A stretch of 64,000 nucleotides of DNA from an uncultured Ruegeria sp. (GTDB taxonomy: Bacteria; Pseudomonadota; Alphaproteobacteria; Rhodobacterales; Rhodobacteraceae): contig NZ_CANMFF010000002.1 in NCBI RefSeq assembly GCF_947497005.1, positions 248,001-312,000 of the forward strand, given 5' to 3'. This document shows positions 9,911 through 18,856 of this stretch, piece after piece. A program made the position numbers and the translations under genes. The number at the start of each line of letters is the position of its first letter. The first letter of the stretch is position 1. The notes below the pieces were generated by a model that did no database searches, was not told the origin of the DNA, and was given only the letters and a program-made list of their open reading frames with translations.

Positions 9911-10752
9911 AGGGTCTGCAAACAGCAGCGCAGGCCATGGTGGCCGCGACGGCACGCCTCAGGGCTGCAGGCGTCGAAGACCCGGCGCGGGACGCCCGTC
10001 TGCTGTTGGCCCATGCGGCACGGATTGAAGCCAGCCGAGTCACACTGATTGCCCCCGAGGAATTGCAGCCCGAGATTTCCGAACGCTATGACCAGTTGAT
10101 TTCGCTGCGCGCCATTCGGGTGCCGGTGTCGCATTTGCTGGGCGAACGCGAATTTTACGGGCGCAGGTTTCGCGTTAGCCGGGATGTTCTGGATCCGCGC
10201 CCCGAAACCGAAACCCTGATCGAAGCGGCGCTGAGCGAACCTTTCGATCATGTTCTGGATTTGGGCGTGGGCTCGGGCTGTATCCTGGTTACATTGCTTG
10301 CTGAGCGCACCAGCGCATCAGGTGTAGGCGGCGATCTTAGCGAGGCGGCGTGTCTTCAGGCCAGCGCCAATGCGGTACACCATCAAGTGCAGGGGAGGGT
10401 CGAGATCGTGCAGTCAAATTGGTTTGAAAACATTGAAGGTCAGTTTGATCTAATTGTTTCCAATCCGCCGTATATTTCTGAGTCCGAGATGAAAGATCTT
10501 TCGCCCGAAGTGCAGGAACATGAGCCGCGTATGGCGCTGACGGATGAAGGAGACGGGCTGGGCGCGTATCGGAGGATTGCGGCCTCGGCCCCTGATTTTC
10601 TTTTGCCGGGCGGGCGTATACTCGTGGAGATCGGGCCGACACAGGCAAATATGGTATCTGCTTTGTTTGACGCAGCCGGTTTGGCGGATGTCTGCGTGAT
10701 CCCCGATCTGGACGGGCGAGACCGGGTTGTCGGCGCAAAAATGCCTGGATGA
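9907..10752 (+). CDS. prmC: Peptide chain release factor N5-glutamine methyltransferase
   Basis: SAM-dependent methylase of the GGQ glutamine of RF1/RF2 (HemK/PrmC). 281 residues, standard length. An N-terminal helical domain (1-90) precedes a Rossmann methyltransferase domain with SAM motif DLGVGSGC (118-125) and catalytic NPPY (186-189), followed by the family-typical [19 protein letters not shown]. Translationally coupled to its substrate gene prfA by a 4-nt overlap. Confidence 0.96.
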   Translation: MKGLQTAAQAMVAATARLRAAGVEDPARDARLLLAHAARIEASRVTLIAPEELQPEISERYDQLISLRAIRVPVSHLLGEREFYGRRFRVSRDVLDPRPETETLIEAALSEPFDHVLDLGVGSGCILVTLLAERTSASGVGGDLSEAACLQASANAVHHQVQGRVEIVQSNWFENIEGQFDLIVSNPPYISESEMKDLSPEVQEHEPRMALTDEGDGLGAYRRIAASAPDFLLPGGRILVEIGPTQANMVSALFDAAGLADVCVIPDLDGRDRVVGAKMPG

Positions 10753-10993
10753 GATAAGGGAATAAGGCCAAAAAAAGCTGCTTTGAATAAAAAACCTCGT
10801 GAAAACCTCAGATTCCTCTTGTCTGCACGGTCAGGACATGGTTACTCAGGAATAGTCGGCGAGGTTGACGCTGTTGCAGCGCACCCCTGACGCCAAGCCC
10901 AAAATAGTCGACATCCCGTGACGGCAAACGCCTTAGAGCAATGCAAAAAACGGGTTGAGCGACAGCGAATTGATAAGGCTGACGTAAAGTAAG

Positions 10994-11587
10994 ATGAGAT
11001 CTTCCAAATCCCGCTCGCGGGCCAAGAATAACCGCAATCGCCCTTCCGGCGGCAACGTTGTAAACCGGGTTTTTGACAGCTCGGGGCCTGAAGGCAAAGT
11101 GCGTGGCACGCCACAGCAGATCATAGATAAGTACAACCAGCTCGCCCGTGACGCGCAGTTGGCAAACGACCGCGTGGCCGCGGAGAACTTCCAGCAGCAT
11201 GCGGAACACTACCTGCGCATGCTGAGCGAAGCGCAGCGCGAGATGGACGCTCGCCGCGAAGAGCAAGAGCGGCAGAACCGCGAACGTCAGGCCGAGCGTG
11301 ATCGTGAACGCGCTGAACGGCAGGAACGTGAAGCGGCCCGTCAGGCTGACCCGGCCGAAGCCCCGCAACCGGATGTGATGGACCTGTCCCATCCGTCCTC
11401 GAGCCCGGACAGCGGTCTGGTCGAGACGCCGGAAAGCAAAGACGCACCGGCTACGGAAACGCAAGAAGAAGCTCCGCGCAAGGAAAAGCCTGCGCGTAAG
11501 CCGCGCGCGCGTAAGCCGAAACCTGCTCCGGCACCGGCAGACGAAGCACCTTCTGACAAAGGTGATGCACCGGAAGCCGCTGAGTGA
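10994..11587 (+). CDS. DUF4167 domain protein
   Basis: A 197-residue, highly charged protein. The first about 75 residues form the DUF4167 domain (basic N terminus, then GTPQQIIDKYNQLARDAQLA and the NFQQHAEHYLRM helix). Next comes a long Arg/Glu/Gln-rich helical stretch (about 80-118), probably coiled coil, and a disordered Pro/Ala/Lys tail with basic patches (PARKPRARKPKPAPAPA). The family is alphaproteobacterial and commonly sits beside prfA-prmC, as here. Function unknown; the basic character suggests nucleic-acid or ribosome contact (inference). The gene is 241 nt downstream of prmC, so it likely has its own promoter. Confidence 0.88.
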   Translation: MRSSKSRSRAKNNRNRPSGGNVVNRVFDSSGPEGKVRGTPQQIIDKYNQLARDAQLANDRVAAENFQQHAEHYLRMLSEAQREMDARREEQERQNRERQAERDRERAERQEREAARQADPAEAPQPDVMDLSHPSSSPDSGLVETPESKDAPATETQEEAPRKEKPARKPRARKPKPAPAPADEAPSDKGDAPEAAE

Positions 11588-11616
11588 AGACAAGCTTAGG
11601 TATCGGACTGAAAAGT

Positions 11617-11649
11617 ACCCTGCACGTGAAAACGAGCAGGGTTTTTTCT
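11617..11649 (+). terminator. Rho-independent terminator of the DUF4167 gene
   Basis: Inverted repeat ACCCTGC (11617-11623) and GCAGGGT (11636-11642) with a 12-nt loop, followed directly by a run of Ts, 30 nt after the stop codon. Confidence 0.8.
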
Positions 11650-11704
11650 TGATATCAATGCCCATCGGGATCAGGCTTGGCTGTCTATTGGTTGACCAGA
11701 GAGA

Positions 11705-12196
11705 TTATTTCAGTATCTGGCAAGTCCCGTTGCCTTCTGCTGATCTGCCCAAGCTTGTTTTCAGAAGAGCAGTCTTGGTTTCAAGGTCTATGAAGGCCGT
11801 GTATGTGATCGTGCGGAAGGTCTCGTAGTCGCGATACACGCTGTTATCGAGACTTCGTGTGATCTTGGCAGGTAGCTTCAGCTTCCATTTCAGCCTGTGT
11901 CTGCCGTCCTTACGTTCCGAGAATTTTGTACCAACAGGTGCGTTGTGGACATGGTAAATCAACGCGTCATATGCCGAGGCCGAATTTGACGTCGCGTTAA
12001 TCTCGTAAATGGCTTCTTCGGGAATCCACCCATTGCGGTCGGTTTCGAATTTACAATGTAATTTTATTTCAGCTGCTTGGCCGGTTAGCGGAAAGTGGCG
12101 GCAAGAACGGTTAATAGTGAGGCTATGGTCTTCAATTGTGTTTCTCCAGTCGGAAATCAGGCAACTTGTAGCAGTTAATAATTTGGCAGTTCGCAA
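11705..12196 (-). CDS. AT-rich orphan ORF, unknown function
   Basis: A 163-residue open frame with no internal methionine. The first usable codon is a TTG at 12196 without a visible ribosome-binding site. The open frame reaches back into the end of rsmA, so the true start is uncertain and the gene may be a 5'-truncated remnant. The predicted protein looks like beta-rich, soluble coding sequence (YEINATSNSASAYDALIYHV, then KWKLKLPAK). No family recognised. Base composition is much AT-richer than rsmA next to it, suggesting transfer. Confidence 0.45.
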   Translation of the reverse strand: MRTAKLLTATSCLISDWRNTIEDHSLTINRSCRHFPLTGQAAEIKLHCKFETDRNGWIPEEAIYEINATSNSASAYDALIYHVHNAPVGTKFSERKDGRHRLKWKLKLPAKITRSLDNSVYRDYETFRTITYTAFIDLETKTALLKTSLGRSAEGNGTCQILK

Positions 12197-12231
12197 ACCG
12201 GTCCAGGTTGGGCCGGCTAAATCCAGATCAT

Positions 12232-13074
12232 CTATGGGTTTCTGATGGTTCTCGCCAACGCGCAGAACGCCTCCAGAGCGACTTGCTCGGCACGCTCAGT
12301 GGGTTGGATACCAGCGGTCAGCAGGCGATCTTCGATGTCCGGAGCAACCCCCTTGAGCGAGGCGCGCAGCATCTTGCGGCGTTGGTTGAAAGCGGCAGCC
12401 ACAACACGCGACAGGGTCGCAGCATCGGCGGGATAGCGGGGTTCGGGCAGGGCGGTCAGGTGGACCACCGCGCTGGAGACCTTGGGCGGTGGGGTGAAGG
12501 CACCGGGCGGGAGGGACATGGCGATGCGCGCCTCGGCCCGCCATTGGGCGAGAATGGCGAGACGACCGTACGCCTTGCCGCCGGGTTGGGCCACGATGCG
12601 CTCGGCCACTTCGCGTTGGAACATCAGCGTCAGGCTCTGCCAGAACGGCGGCCATTCGGGCGGGGTCAGCCAGCGGACCAGCAGTTCCGTGCCGACATTG
12701 TAAGGCAGGTTGGCCGCAATACGGATTGGTGGTGTCAGGTGTTCGAGCGGGTCGATTTCCAGCGCGTCGCCGTTGATGACTTCAAGCCTGCCGGGATAGG
12801 CCTTAGCGATGTCGTTCAGCGCCGCGATGCAGCGTGTATCCTTTTCAACGGCCACTACCCTGCGCGCACCCTCAGACAACAGCCCTCGCGTTAACCCGCC
12901 AGGGCCAGGGCCGATTTCCAACACATCGCACTCTGCCAAATCACCGGCCTGGCGGGCGATTTTAGCGGTCAGGTTGAGGTCCAGCAGGAAGTTCTGCCCA
13001 AGCGATTTTCGCGCCGAGAGCTGATGTGTGGCGATGACCTCGCGCAGAGGGGGAAGATTGTCGATTGCACTCAT
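12232..13074 (-). CDS. rsmA: 16S rRNA dimethyladenosine transferase
   Basis: RsmA/KsgA, which dimethylates two adjacent adenosines in helix 45 of 16S rRNA during late 30S assembly. 280 residues. SLGQNFLLD (24-32) is the family N-terminal motif; the SAM-binding [10 protein letters not shown] is at 53-62 and the catalytic NLPY at 122-125. The C-terminal helical domain contains [14 protein letters not shown]. Last gene of the minus-strand lptG-lptD-surA-pdxA-rsmA series, separated from pdxA by 84 nt that hold an intergenic repeat element. Confidence 0.97.
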   Translation of the reverse strand: MSAIDNLPPLREVIATHQLSARKSLGQNFLLDLNLTAKIARQAGDLAECDVLEIGPGPGGLTRGLLSEGARRVVAVEKDTRCIAALNDIAKAYPGRLEVINGDALEIDPLEHLTPPIRIAANLPYNVGTELLVRWLTPPEWPPFWQSLTLMFQREVAERIVAQPGGKAYGRLAILAQWRAEARIAMSLPPGAFTPPPKVSSAVVHLTALPEPRYPADAATLSRVVAAAFNQRRKMLRASLKGVAPDIEDRLLTAGIQPTERAEQVALEAFCALARTIRNP

Positions 13075-13124
13075 GTTCCGATTACCGTGCCGCAGGTCGC
13101 AGGGACAGCGCCAGAGAATTTTTG

Positions 13125-13157
13125 CCTCCGGCGGAGGTATTTTCAGCCAGGTGAAGG
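13125..13157 (+). repeat. Palindromic intergenic element, copy A
   Basis: Thirteen-base palindrome CCTCCGGCGGAGG followed by TATTTTCAGCCAGGTGAAG. It lies between rsmA and pdxA. The same arrangement (GC palindrome, TATTT, then GCCAG[A/G]TGAA) recurs at 21892-21920 and, inverted, at 46162-46194. This copy points opposite to the surrounding genes. Confidence 0.75.
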
Positions 13158-13158
13158 A

Positions 13159-14124
13159 TCAAGAGCTTTGTGCCATGCGTTGGGCGAGTTTCAGGGCTTC
13201 GATCAGGCTGGTCGGGGTGGCGATGCCTTTCCCGGCGATATCCAGCGCCGTGCCGTGATCAGGCGAGGTGCGGATAAAGGGCAGGCCGAGAGTGACGTTC
13301 ACGCCCCGGTCGAAGTCCAGCGTTTTGATCGGGATCAGGGCCTGATCATGATACATCGCAATAGCCGCGTCATAATTGGCGCGGGCGGCAGCGTGGAACA
13401 GCGTATCTGCAGGGTGGGGGCCTGTTAGGGTTGCGCCTTCGGGATTCAGACCAGCCAGCATCGGCGCGATCCAGTCAAGCTCTTCGCTGCCCATTTTTCC
13501 GCCTTCACCGGCATGGGGGTTTAGGCCTGCTATGGCGATGCGGGGGTGCAGGATACCGAACTGTTGGTGCAGGCCGCGTATGGTAATTTCGATGGTTTCG
13601 CGCAGAAGGTCCGGAGTAAGTGCGGCAGGAACCTGTGAGAGCGGGATATGGATTGTCGTAGGGACAACCCGCAACTGGTCGCTGGCCAGCATCATGACAA
13701 CCCGGTGGGTGCCAGAGAGGGCGGCCAAAAACTCGGTGTGGCCGGGATAGGTAAACCCGGCGCCGTCGATCAGGGCTTTTTTGTGGATTGGTCCCGTACA
13801 AAGTGCTGCAGCGGCTCCGGCTTTCACGAGGTCGACGCCGGTTTCGATGGCGTCGATCACCGATGGCGCGTTGGCCGGATCCGGTTGGCCAGTCACATTG
13901 GGTACAGGGAAATCCAACTGCAGGACGGGCATGGTCCGATCACAGACTTCAAGAGCTTGTGCCGGATGTTCGATTTTCGCAATCGGCGTACCATTGGGCA
14001 GATGGCTGGCGTCGCCGATAAAGAAAAACGGGCAGGTGTCGCGCAATTCAGCCCACGCCTTGGCTGCGATTTCCGGGCCGATTCCGGCCGGTTCACCGCA
14101 GCTGAGCGCAATCGGGCGTATCAT
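13159..14124 (-). CDS. pdxA: 4-hydroxythreonine-4-phosphate dehydrogenase
   Basis: PdxA oxidises 4-phosphohydroxy-threonine in the DXP-dependent pyridoxal 5'-phosphate pathway. 321 residues, full length. Recognised by the N-terminal GEPAGIGPE (10-18), the metal/substrate segment TYPGHTEFLAAL, AGLNPHAGEGG and the closing YHDQALIPIKTL region. The ATG overlaps the stop of the SurA-type gene by 4 nt. The order surA-pdxA-rsmA is shared with many proteobacteria. Confidence 0.96.
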   Translation of the reverse strand: MIRPIALSCGEPAGIGPEIAAKAWAELRDTCPFFFIGDASHLPNGTPIAKIEHPAQALEVCDRTMPVLQLDFPVPNVTGQPDPANAPSVIDAIETGVDLVKAGAAAALCTGPIHKKALIDGAGFTYPGHTEFLAALSGTHRVVMMLASDQLRVVPTTIHIPLSQVPAALTPDLLRETIEITIRGLHQQFGILHPRIAIAGLNPHAGEGGKMGSEELDWIAPMLAGLNPEGATLTGPHPADTLFHAAARANYDAAIAMYHDQALIPIKTLDFDRGVNVTLGLPFIRTSPDHGTALDIAGKGIATPTSLIEALKLAQRMAQSS

Positions 14125-15374
14125 TCCTGAATAATGACGGCGTCAGCCCGCAGTTGCTCCACCAAGCTTGCCGCAAAGGCCTGTAGACGCTGTTGCGCCA
14201 GTGCGTTCGCCACGTCCGCCCGCGAAGTGTTCTCGCCCAGGTCACGGGTGCGGTTGCATAGCATCAGGAACATCAGCGTCTGCCCGTTGTTGCGGGTGAG
14301 AGTAGTTGACACCTCGTTTCGATCCAGCTTGGCCAGTTCGACTGCCACGTCGCGCGGCACGTCGGATGGGGCGGCTTCGATACGGTCCAGAACGTCGACC
14401 GGTTGATCCTTGGCGATACCATACAGGTCGTCGCAAGTGTCAATCTCTTCCCGCAGTTTGGCTGCGCGGGACAGGGTTTCCGCACTTCGTCCACCTGGCA
14501 GGTAATAGATGGCATAATCCACTTTGGAGATGTTAGGGGCAGCAGTTGCGACCTCGCGCAATCCGCGCATCTGAAACAGGGCTACGGCGTTTGGCAGGGT
14601 GATGGGATCGGTAATTTCACCGGTTTGGAGCCCCAGAATCACAGGTTGCAACGCTGGAGGCAGGTTAGAGATATTCAACCAGTCCAAACGACCGCCTTCG
14701 TCGCGGGTTGCGGCTGCGGAATACTGGGCCGCAGCAGCGGAGAATGCATCCAACCCGTCCAGTCGCGAGATTTCTTCGGCCAGCAACTCGGTCTGAGCGA
14801 CGGTTTGTGGATTAACCGGAATGATGATTTCGGACAGCAGCACCTGAAGGCCGCCGCCACCGGTTTGTCCCAGCGCGCGATCAATTTCGTCTTCGGTCGG
14901 ACGCGCCTGCGACAGGAAGCGTGAGCTGACATAGTCTCGCCAGGCCAGCTGGTCTGCCACGTAGTCGCGAACAGTTTCGGGGTCGACACCCGCTTCACCC
15001 AACAGTTGCAGGAACTGTTCCGTGGACAATTGCCCGCGCGAGGCGAACTCGTCGATGCCCAGTTGAACGGCTTCCGGGGTGGCCTGTACACCAGCTTCGC
15101 GCATGACCTGCTTGCGCAGTTTTTCTTCGATCAGGGAATCCCTGACTTCGGATTCGTTCCCGCCGGGCAAACCCAGAACATTGAGGAATTGCAGGCGCTG
15201 TTCCAGCTCATACCAGGTGACAATGTCCTGATTGACACGGACCGCCGGCGAAAACAGGCTTTGCGCGCCAACTTGAGGAGTCGCAACTGCGAGGAGAGCC
15301 GCGGCAAGTGCCGGCGCAACCGGTCTAAGCCAACCGGAACGGAGAAACCTGGAGAAACCTGTTATCAACTGCAT
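14121..15374 (-). CDS. surA: SurA-type periplasmic peptidyl-prolyl isomerase/chaperone
   Basis: Periplasmic chaperone for outer-membrane proteins. 417 residues. An N-terminal signal segment (about residues 16-37, ending VGAQ) is followed by the SurA N-domain (VNQDIVTWYELEQRLQFLNV, family-typical) and one parvulin-like domain around residues 170-275 (VLLSEIIIPV, SAAATRDEGGRLDWL). The N-domain is clear while the parvulin part is divergent, so catalytic activity is uncertain. It overlaps lptD by 10 nt upstream and pdxA by 4 nt downstream. LptD is itself a classical SurA client, which makes the coupling sensible. Confidence 0.88.
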   Translation of the reverse strand: MQLITGFSRFLRSGWLRPVAPALAAALLAVATPQVGAQSLFSPAVRVNQDIVTWYELEQRLQFLNVLGLPGGNESEVRDSLIEEKLRKQVMREAGVQATPEAVQLGIDEFASRGQLSTEQFLQLLGEAGVDPETVRDYVADQLAWRDYVSSRFLSQARPTEDEIDRALGQTGGGGLQVLLSEIIIPVNPQTVAQTELLAEEISRLDGLDAFSAAAAQYSAAATRDEGGRLDWLNISNLPPALQPVILGLQTGEITDPITLPNAVALFQMRGLREVATAAPNISKVDYAIYYLPGGRSAETLSRAAKLREEIDTCDDLYGIAKDQPVDVLDRIEAAPSDVPRDVAVELAKLDRNEVSTTLTRNNGQTLMFLMLCNRTRDLGENTSRADVANALAQQRLQAFAASLVEQLRADAVIIQE

Positions 15375-17527
15375 GTTCTCTTGTATGTCTTACCACCACC
15401 TTCAAGGGCGTACCCTGTCAGTGACAGGGTAAAGCCGAATTCTGTCGAAGGCTCAATAGTGGATGTTGAAGTAAAGCGCCTGCTTACGGACATGTTAACC
15501 TGAACGCATTCATTCTGGTAGGTCACTCCAAGACCCAGCCGGATCGGTTCCGATTGGGCCAGATCATAGCGCGCCTCGGCATTTGTAAGCCAGTTCTGAT
15601 CAACCTGATAGTGGCCAAGAAGCAAGATTTCAGAGATTTCGTCCGTAATGTTCTCTGCCGGGTCCGGTTCCTGCCAAACATAGCTGCCGGACAGACCGGC
15701 GTATTCGGATGTCCAGGCTCCGCGCAATTCAGCTTTGACGAAACTGAAATCGCTGTCGATCAGGCCGCGCCCGCCAAGCGACCAGCCATTGGCCGTGGTG
15801 AGTTGCCCTGCCACAAGCAAGTCTGACGTTGTGCCCTGCAATCCAGATGTCAGGGTGAAATTAGGGTCAGCATCGGCCCGAAAAACCTGACCCACAGTTG
15901 CAAGAGCCTGCCAGCCGCCCGCGCCATAGCGTGCCCAGTTCAACCCAATGACCCCGGTGGCACCGTCTTCGCGCTGATCTTCCGCGGGAAATCGGGACAG
16001 AGCCAGCAGATTGCCCTGATCGAATTCCTGAAACGTGCTTTCATCGTCAGGCACATTGGCGTCAGAGACATGGGTCCAGCCGAACTGTGCGATCGGTTCC
16101 AGAAACTGAACTGCGCCAGACTTTTCGCGACGGGTCATCGGATAACGAAGGGTCAGAGCGGCGCGCGGGGTCGAGCGGGTCACGTTACTGGGAAAGTTGC
16201 TGTCGTGGCGAATGTTGAACGTGTCCACAGATGCACCCAGCGTTGCGTCTGCACGCAGGCCGGACGCAAACGTCCAGCTTCGCAGCCATTCGGCATCGAA
16301 GGTCGCCCGCGCTATGTCTCGGCCGACAATGTCGGCGTCGCTGGTGCGTTCATGTGCATGGCCGATAAAGGCCAGACGAACCTCTCCTCCGAGTGTGGTG
16401 GGGAAATAACGTTTTTCATAGTTCAGGTCGAAGACACGCGATGGGATTTCGTCCTGATTTTCGCTGTCACGCAGCGTTTTGTAATGGATGATGCTCGTTT
16501 TGAACGCAGTGTCACGCTTGATCCGTTCCAGCGCGATTTCACTGCGCAGGCGGTCCAGATCCGGCAGGCCATAGTCGGCCAGATACGCATCGTCCGAAGT
16601 GGTTTGCAGGTTGAATGTCAACCTGAAATCGTTTTTCAGGTTGAACCAGCCGCTGGCGAACAGATAGCCGCGATCCTGATCTGGTTGAATGTCATCCCGA
16701 GTATAGGCGCCTTCGACCTGAATACGCCCGTTCACGAAAGCCTGGCGATAACGGTATCCCAGTGTCGTGGTTTTGGCTGACACGTAAGGTGTCAGGGTCA
16801 GGTCCTTGTGGTCTCCCAATTTAATGAAATAAGGGACCTGAATCCCGGTTCCCAATTGCGAGGTGCTACGGATCGACGGCACCAGAAAACCGGTTGCGCG
16901 GTCCAACGTAGGATCTGGCAGGCGCAGATAAGGGAAATAGAAAACCGGATAATCAAGTACCCGAAGCTGTGCGCCCTCGAAATACAATTGCCGTTCCAGT
17001 TGGTCATGGGTGACCTTGCGGGCCCGGATTTGCCAGAGAGGCGGCTTTCCGTTGGTGCACACGTGACACGAAGTGGCCGAGACTTTGCTGAATTGTGTAT
17101 AGCGACCCGCGGCCCGTTTCGCCTGAACCGAGGCGATCTGGATTTGCTGATCGAAAACCATCCGTGCGCCGATTAACAAGCCGTTCTGGATGCCGCTGTC
17201 CAGCTGCCCCGAGTCCGCCAGAAGGGTGGATTGACCGCCCTGATCGATGCGGATTGGGCCTTCCAACGACAGTTCACCGGTTTCCCGATCATAGGTGATC
17301 CGTTGGGCCGACAGTTTTGTGTCGCCCTGAAACGCCTCGACATTGCCTTCGGCCACCAGTTTTCGTTCCGGTGTTATGAAGACCTTGTCGGCCACCAGCA
17401 GCGCGGGCTCAGCCTGTGTTTGTGCACCTTGCGGGCTGGGCTCGGCCGGTGCGGTTTGCGCTGTTAGGGCAGCCGGAACTGACAGGGCCATCGCACTGGT
17501 CAAAAGCAAAGGAACGATGCGCCGCAT
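15365..17527 (-). CDS. lptD: LPS-assembly protein LptD
   Basis: Outer-membrane beta-barrel that inserts lipopolysaccharide into the outer leaflet with LptE. 720 residues. Signal peptide at residues 1-23. The OstA/jellyroll domain (about 40-160) begins LLVADKVFITPERKLVAEGN, and the barrel domain follows with FPYLRLPDPTLDRATGFLVPS. Cysteines include CHVC after residue 150 and two near the C terminus (ECVQVNM; RTCS at the end), compatible with the inter-domain disulphides of the family. Overlaps lptG by 1 nt and surA by 10 nt. Confidence 0.93.
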   Translation of the reverse strand: MRRIVPLLLTSAMALSVPAALTAQTAPAEPSPQGAQTQAEPALLVADKVFITPERKLVAEGNVEAFQGDTKLSAQRITYDRETGELSLEGPIRIDQGGQSTLLADSGQLDSGIQNGLLIGARMVFDQQIQIASVQAKRAAGRYTQFSKVSATSCHVCTNGKPPLWQIRARKVTHDQLERQLYFEGAQLRVLDYPVFYFPYLRLPDPTLDRATGFLVPSIRSTSQLGTGIQVPYFIKLGDHKDLTLTPYVSAKTTTLGYRYRQAFVNGRIQVEGAYTRDDIQPDQDRGYLFASGWFNLKNDFRLTFNLQTTSDDAYLADYGLPDLDRLRSEIALERIKRDTAFKTSIIHYKTLRDSENQDEIPSRVFDLNYEKRYFPTTLGGEVRLAFIGHAHERTSDADIVGRDIARATFDAEWLRSWTFASGLRADATLGASVDTFNIRHDSNFPSNVTRSTPRAALTLRYPMTRREKSGAVQFLEPIAQFGWTHVSDANVPDDESTFQEFDQGNLLALSRFPAEDQREDGATGVIGLNWARYGAGGWQALATVGQVFRADADPNFTLTSGLQGTTSDLLVAGQLTTANGWSLGGRGLIDSDFSFVKAELRGAWTSEYAGLSGSYVWQEPDPAENITDEISEILLLGHYQVDQNWLTNAEARYDLAQSEPIRLGLGVTYQNECVQVNMSVSRRFTSTSTIEPSTEFGFTLSLTGYALEGGGKTYKRTCS

Positions 17528-18627
17528 CAGCCGTCCTCCGCATGAAGAAGCAGGCCAAGAGACAACAAAATGGCGGCAAAGGGCGGTGCCCAGGCGGCGA
17601 TATAGGTGGGCAATTGTCCGTTTTCCCCAAGGATTTGCGCGAAATTGCGGACGAAGTAGATGGCAAAGCCAAGCAGAACGGCTGTGAGCACGGCAATCCC
17701 TGTGCCGCCGAACCGGACGTGACGCATAGTGAAAGCAGCTCCGATCAGTACCATCGAGACTAGAAACAAGGGCCGGGCCAGTTGCACCTGCAGCCAGACT
17801 TCATATTGTTTGGTTGAAAATCCGGCTTCGCGGAGATCCTTGATCAGCTGTGGCAGATCATAGACAGACACCGAATCCTGCTGCCCCAAGGTGTCCATGA
17901 TCCGCTGCCGCGTCAGCGAGGTCGGCAATTCCAGCCGCTCATGCACAACCGAGTTGGTTTCGGGATTCTGCCCCTCCTGCAAATTCCAGATCTTGGCCTG
18001 AGACAGAACCCAGTTTCCATCTTCCAGTTCGGCACGGTCGGCGACGATCTGTTGGGTCGGTTTGCCGTCCCGCGCAAAGGTAATGATGGTTACGTCGTCC
18101 AGGCCCAGAGAGTCTCCGTTAGAGGTTCCCCGCGCATGGATGACGGCTTGACCGTTTTCTGCGGATTGTCGCAACCACAGGCCTTCGCTGCTGATCGACA
18201 AGGCTGAACTGCCGTTGTTTTTATAAGAATCCGACAGGCGCTGAAACTCTTCGGATGTCGCTGCTGCGATAGGGTTCAACAGTGCTACGGCCAGTGCGCC
18301 GATGATCAGGGCCAAAAACGCCGGGGCAACCAATGCACGGATGCCTGATCGGCCTGTGGCGCGGGTCACCACAAGCTCGGACGTTCGGGCCAGTCCGACA
18401 AAGAGGGCGATGGTCGACAGGATAACCAACAGGGGCAGCATTTCACTGATGGCGGCCGGCGTATTCAGCAGTGTCAGGTGCAGCAATTGCCCGAACGACA
18501 GATCGACTTCGTCAAACCGGCGGATTTGTTCGATCAGATCGATGAGAATCATTAGGGTCAGAAAGATACCGCCGATGACTAGAAAACTTTGTAGAAAGCG
18601 GCGGGCGAAATAACGGTCGAGGATCAC
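17527..18627 (-). CDS. lptG: LPS export ABC transporter permease LptG
   Basis: Inner-membrane permease of the LptB2FG transporter (YjgP/YjgQ family). DRYFARRFL and the first TM helix are followed by the family loop VVTRATGRSGIRAL; six TM segments are arranged 3 + periplasmic beta-jellyroll (about 110-260) + 3. The frame opens with ATG at 18684 (MHARFWPEP), but homologues begin close to ILDRYFARRF, so I prefer the GTG near 18627, preceded by GGGGG. This gives about 366 residues. Its usual partner lptF is not next to it. Confidence 0.9.
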   Translation of the reverse strand: MILDRYFARRFLQSFLVIGGIFLTLMILIDLIEQIRRFDEVDLSFGQLLHLTLLNTPAAISEMLPLLVILSTIALFVGLARTSELVVTRATGRSGIRALVAPAFLALIIGALAVALLNPIAAATSEEFQRLSDSYKNNGSSALSISSEGLWLRQSAENGQAVIHARGTSNGDSLGLDDVTIITFARDGKPTQQIVADRAELEDGNWVLSQAKIWNLQEGQNPETNSVVHERLELPTSLTRQRIMDTLGQQDSVSVYDLPQLIKDLREAGFSTKQYEVWLQVQLARPLFLVSMVLIGAAFTMRHVRFGGTGIAVLTAVLLGFAIYFVRNFAQILGENGQLPTYIAAWAPPFAAILLSLGLLLHAEDG

Positions 18628-18856
18628 GAGCACGCCCCCGCCATGCCTGAAATACCGGGGTTCGGGCCAAAATCGCGCGTGCATGTCACCATGCGCGACG
18701 GCGTATGCCTGCCCTCTCGTGTCACTTCTTTCTCCCCCGAGCCTGCCGGTTATTTTTTCGGGACCTTAATGCAATTGAAAGGCGGGGAAAACTGCTATCT
18801 GGTCAAGTCGGGCAGCGCGGGCTAGGTCTTGGGGAACAGAATTTGAGGAGTTTGCA
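18628..18856. promoter_or_regulatory. lptG/pepA divergent intergenic region; no lptF present
   Basis: Only about 230 bases separate lptG from pepA. The minus-strand frame upstream of lptG is closed by a TAA about 100 nt above MHARFWPEP, so no lptF gene or long remnant fits here. The stretch near 18770-18790 (GCAATTGAAAGG) may form part of a pepA promoter, but no full consensus is evident. pepA has a clear GAGGAG Shine-Dalgarno. Confidence 0.45.

Noticed and set aside
10808..11665. A 285-codon minus-strand frame rich in Arg/Leu/Phe
   Set aside because: Antisense to the DUF4167 gene; its low-complexity composition mirrors the Glu/Arg-rich helix on the other strand.
16070..16780. A 236-codon plus-strand frame inside lptD
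   Set aside because: Fully antisense to the LptD barrel region, no ribosome-binding site or family resemblance.
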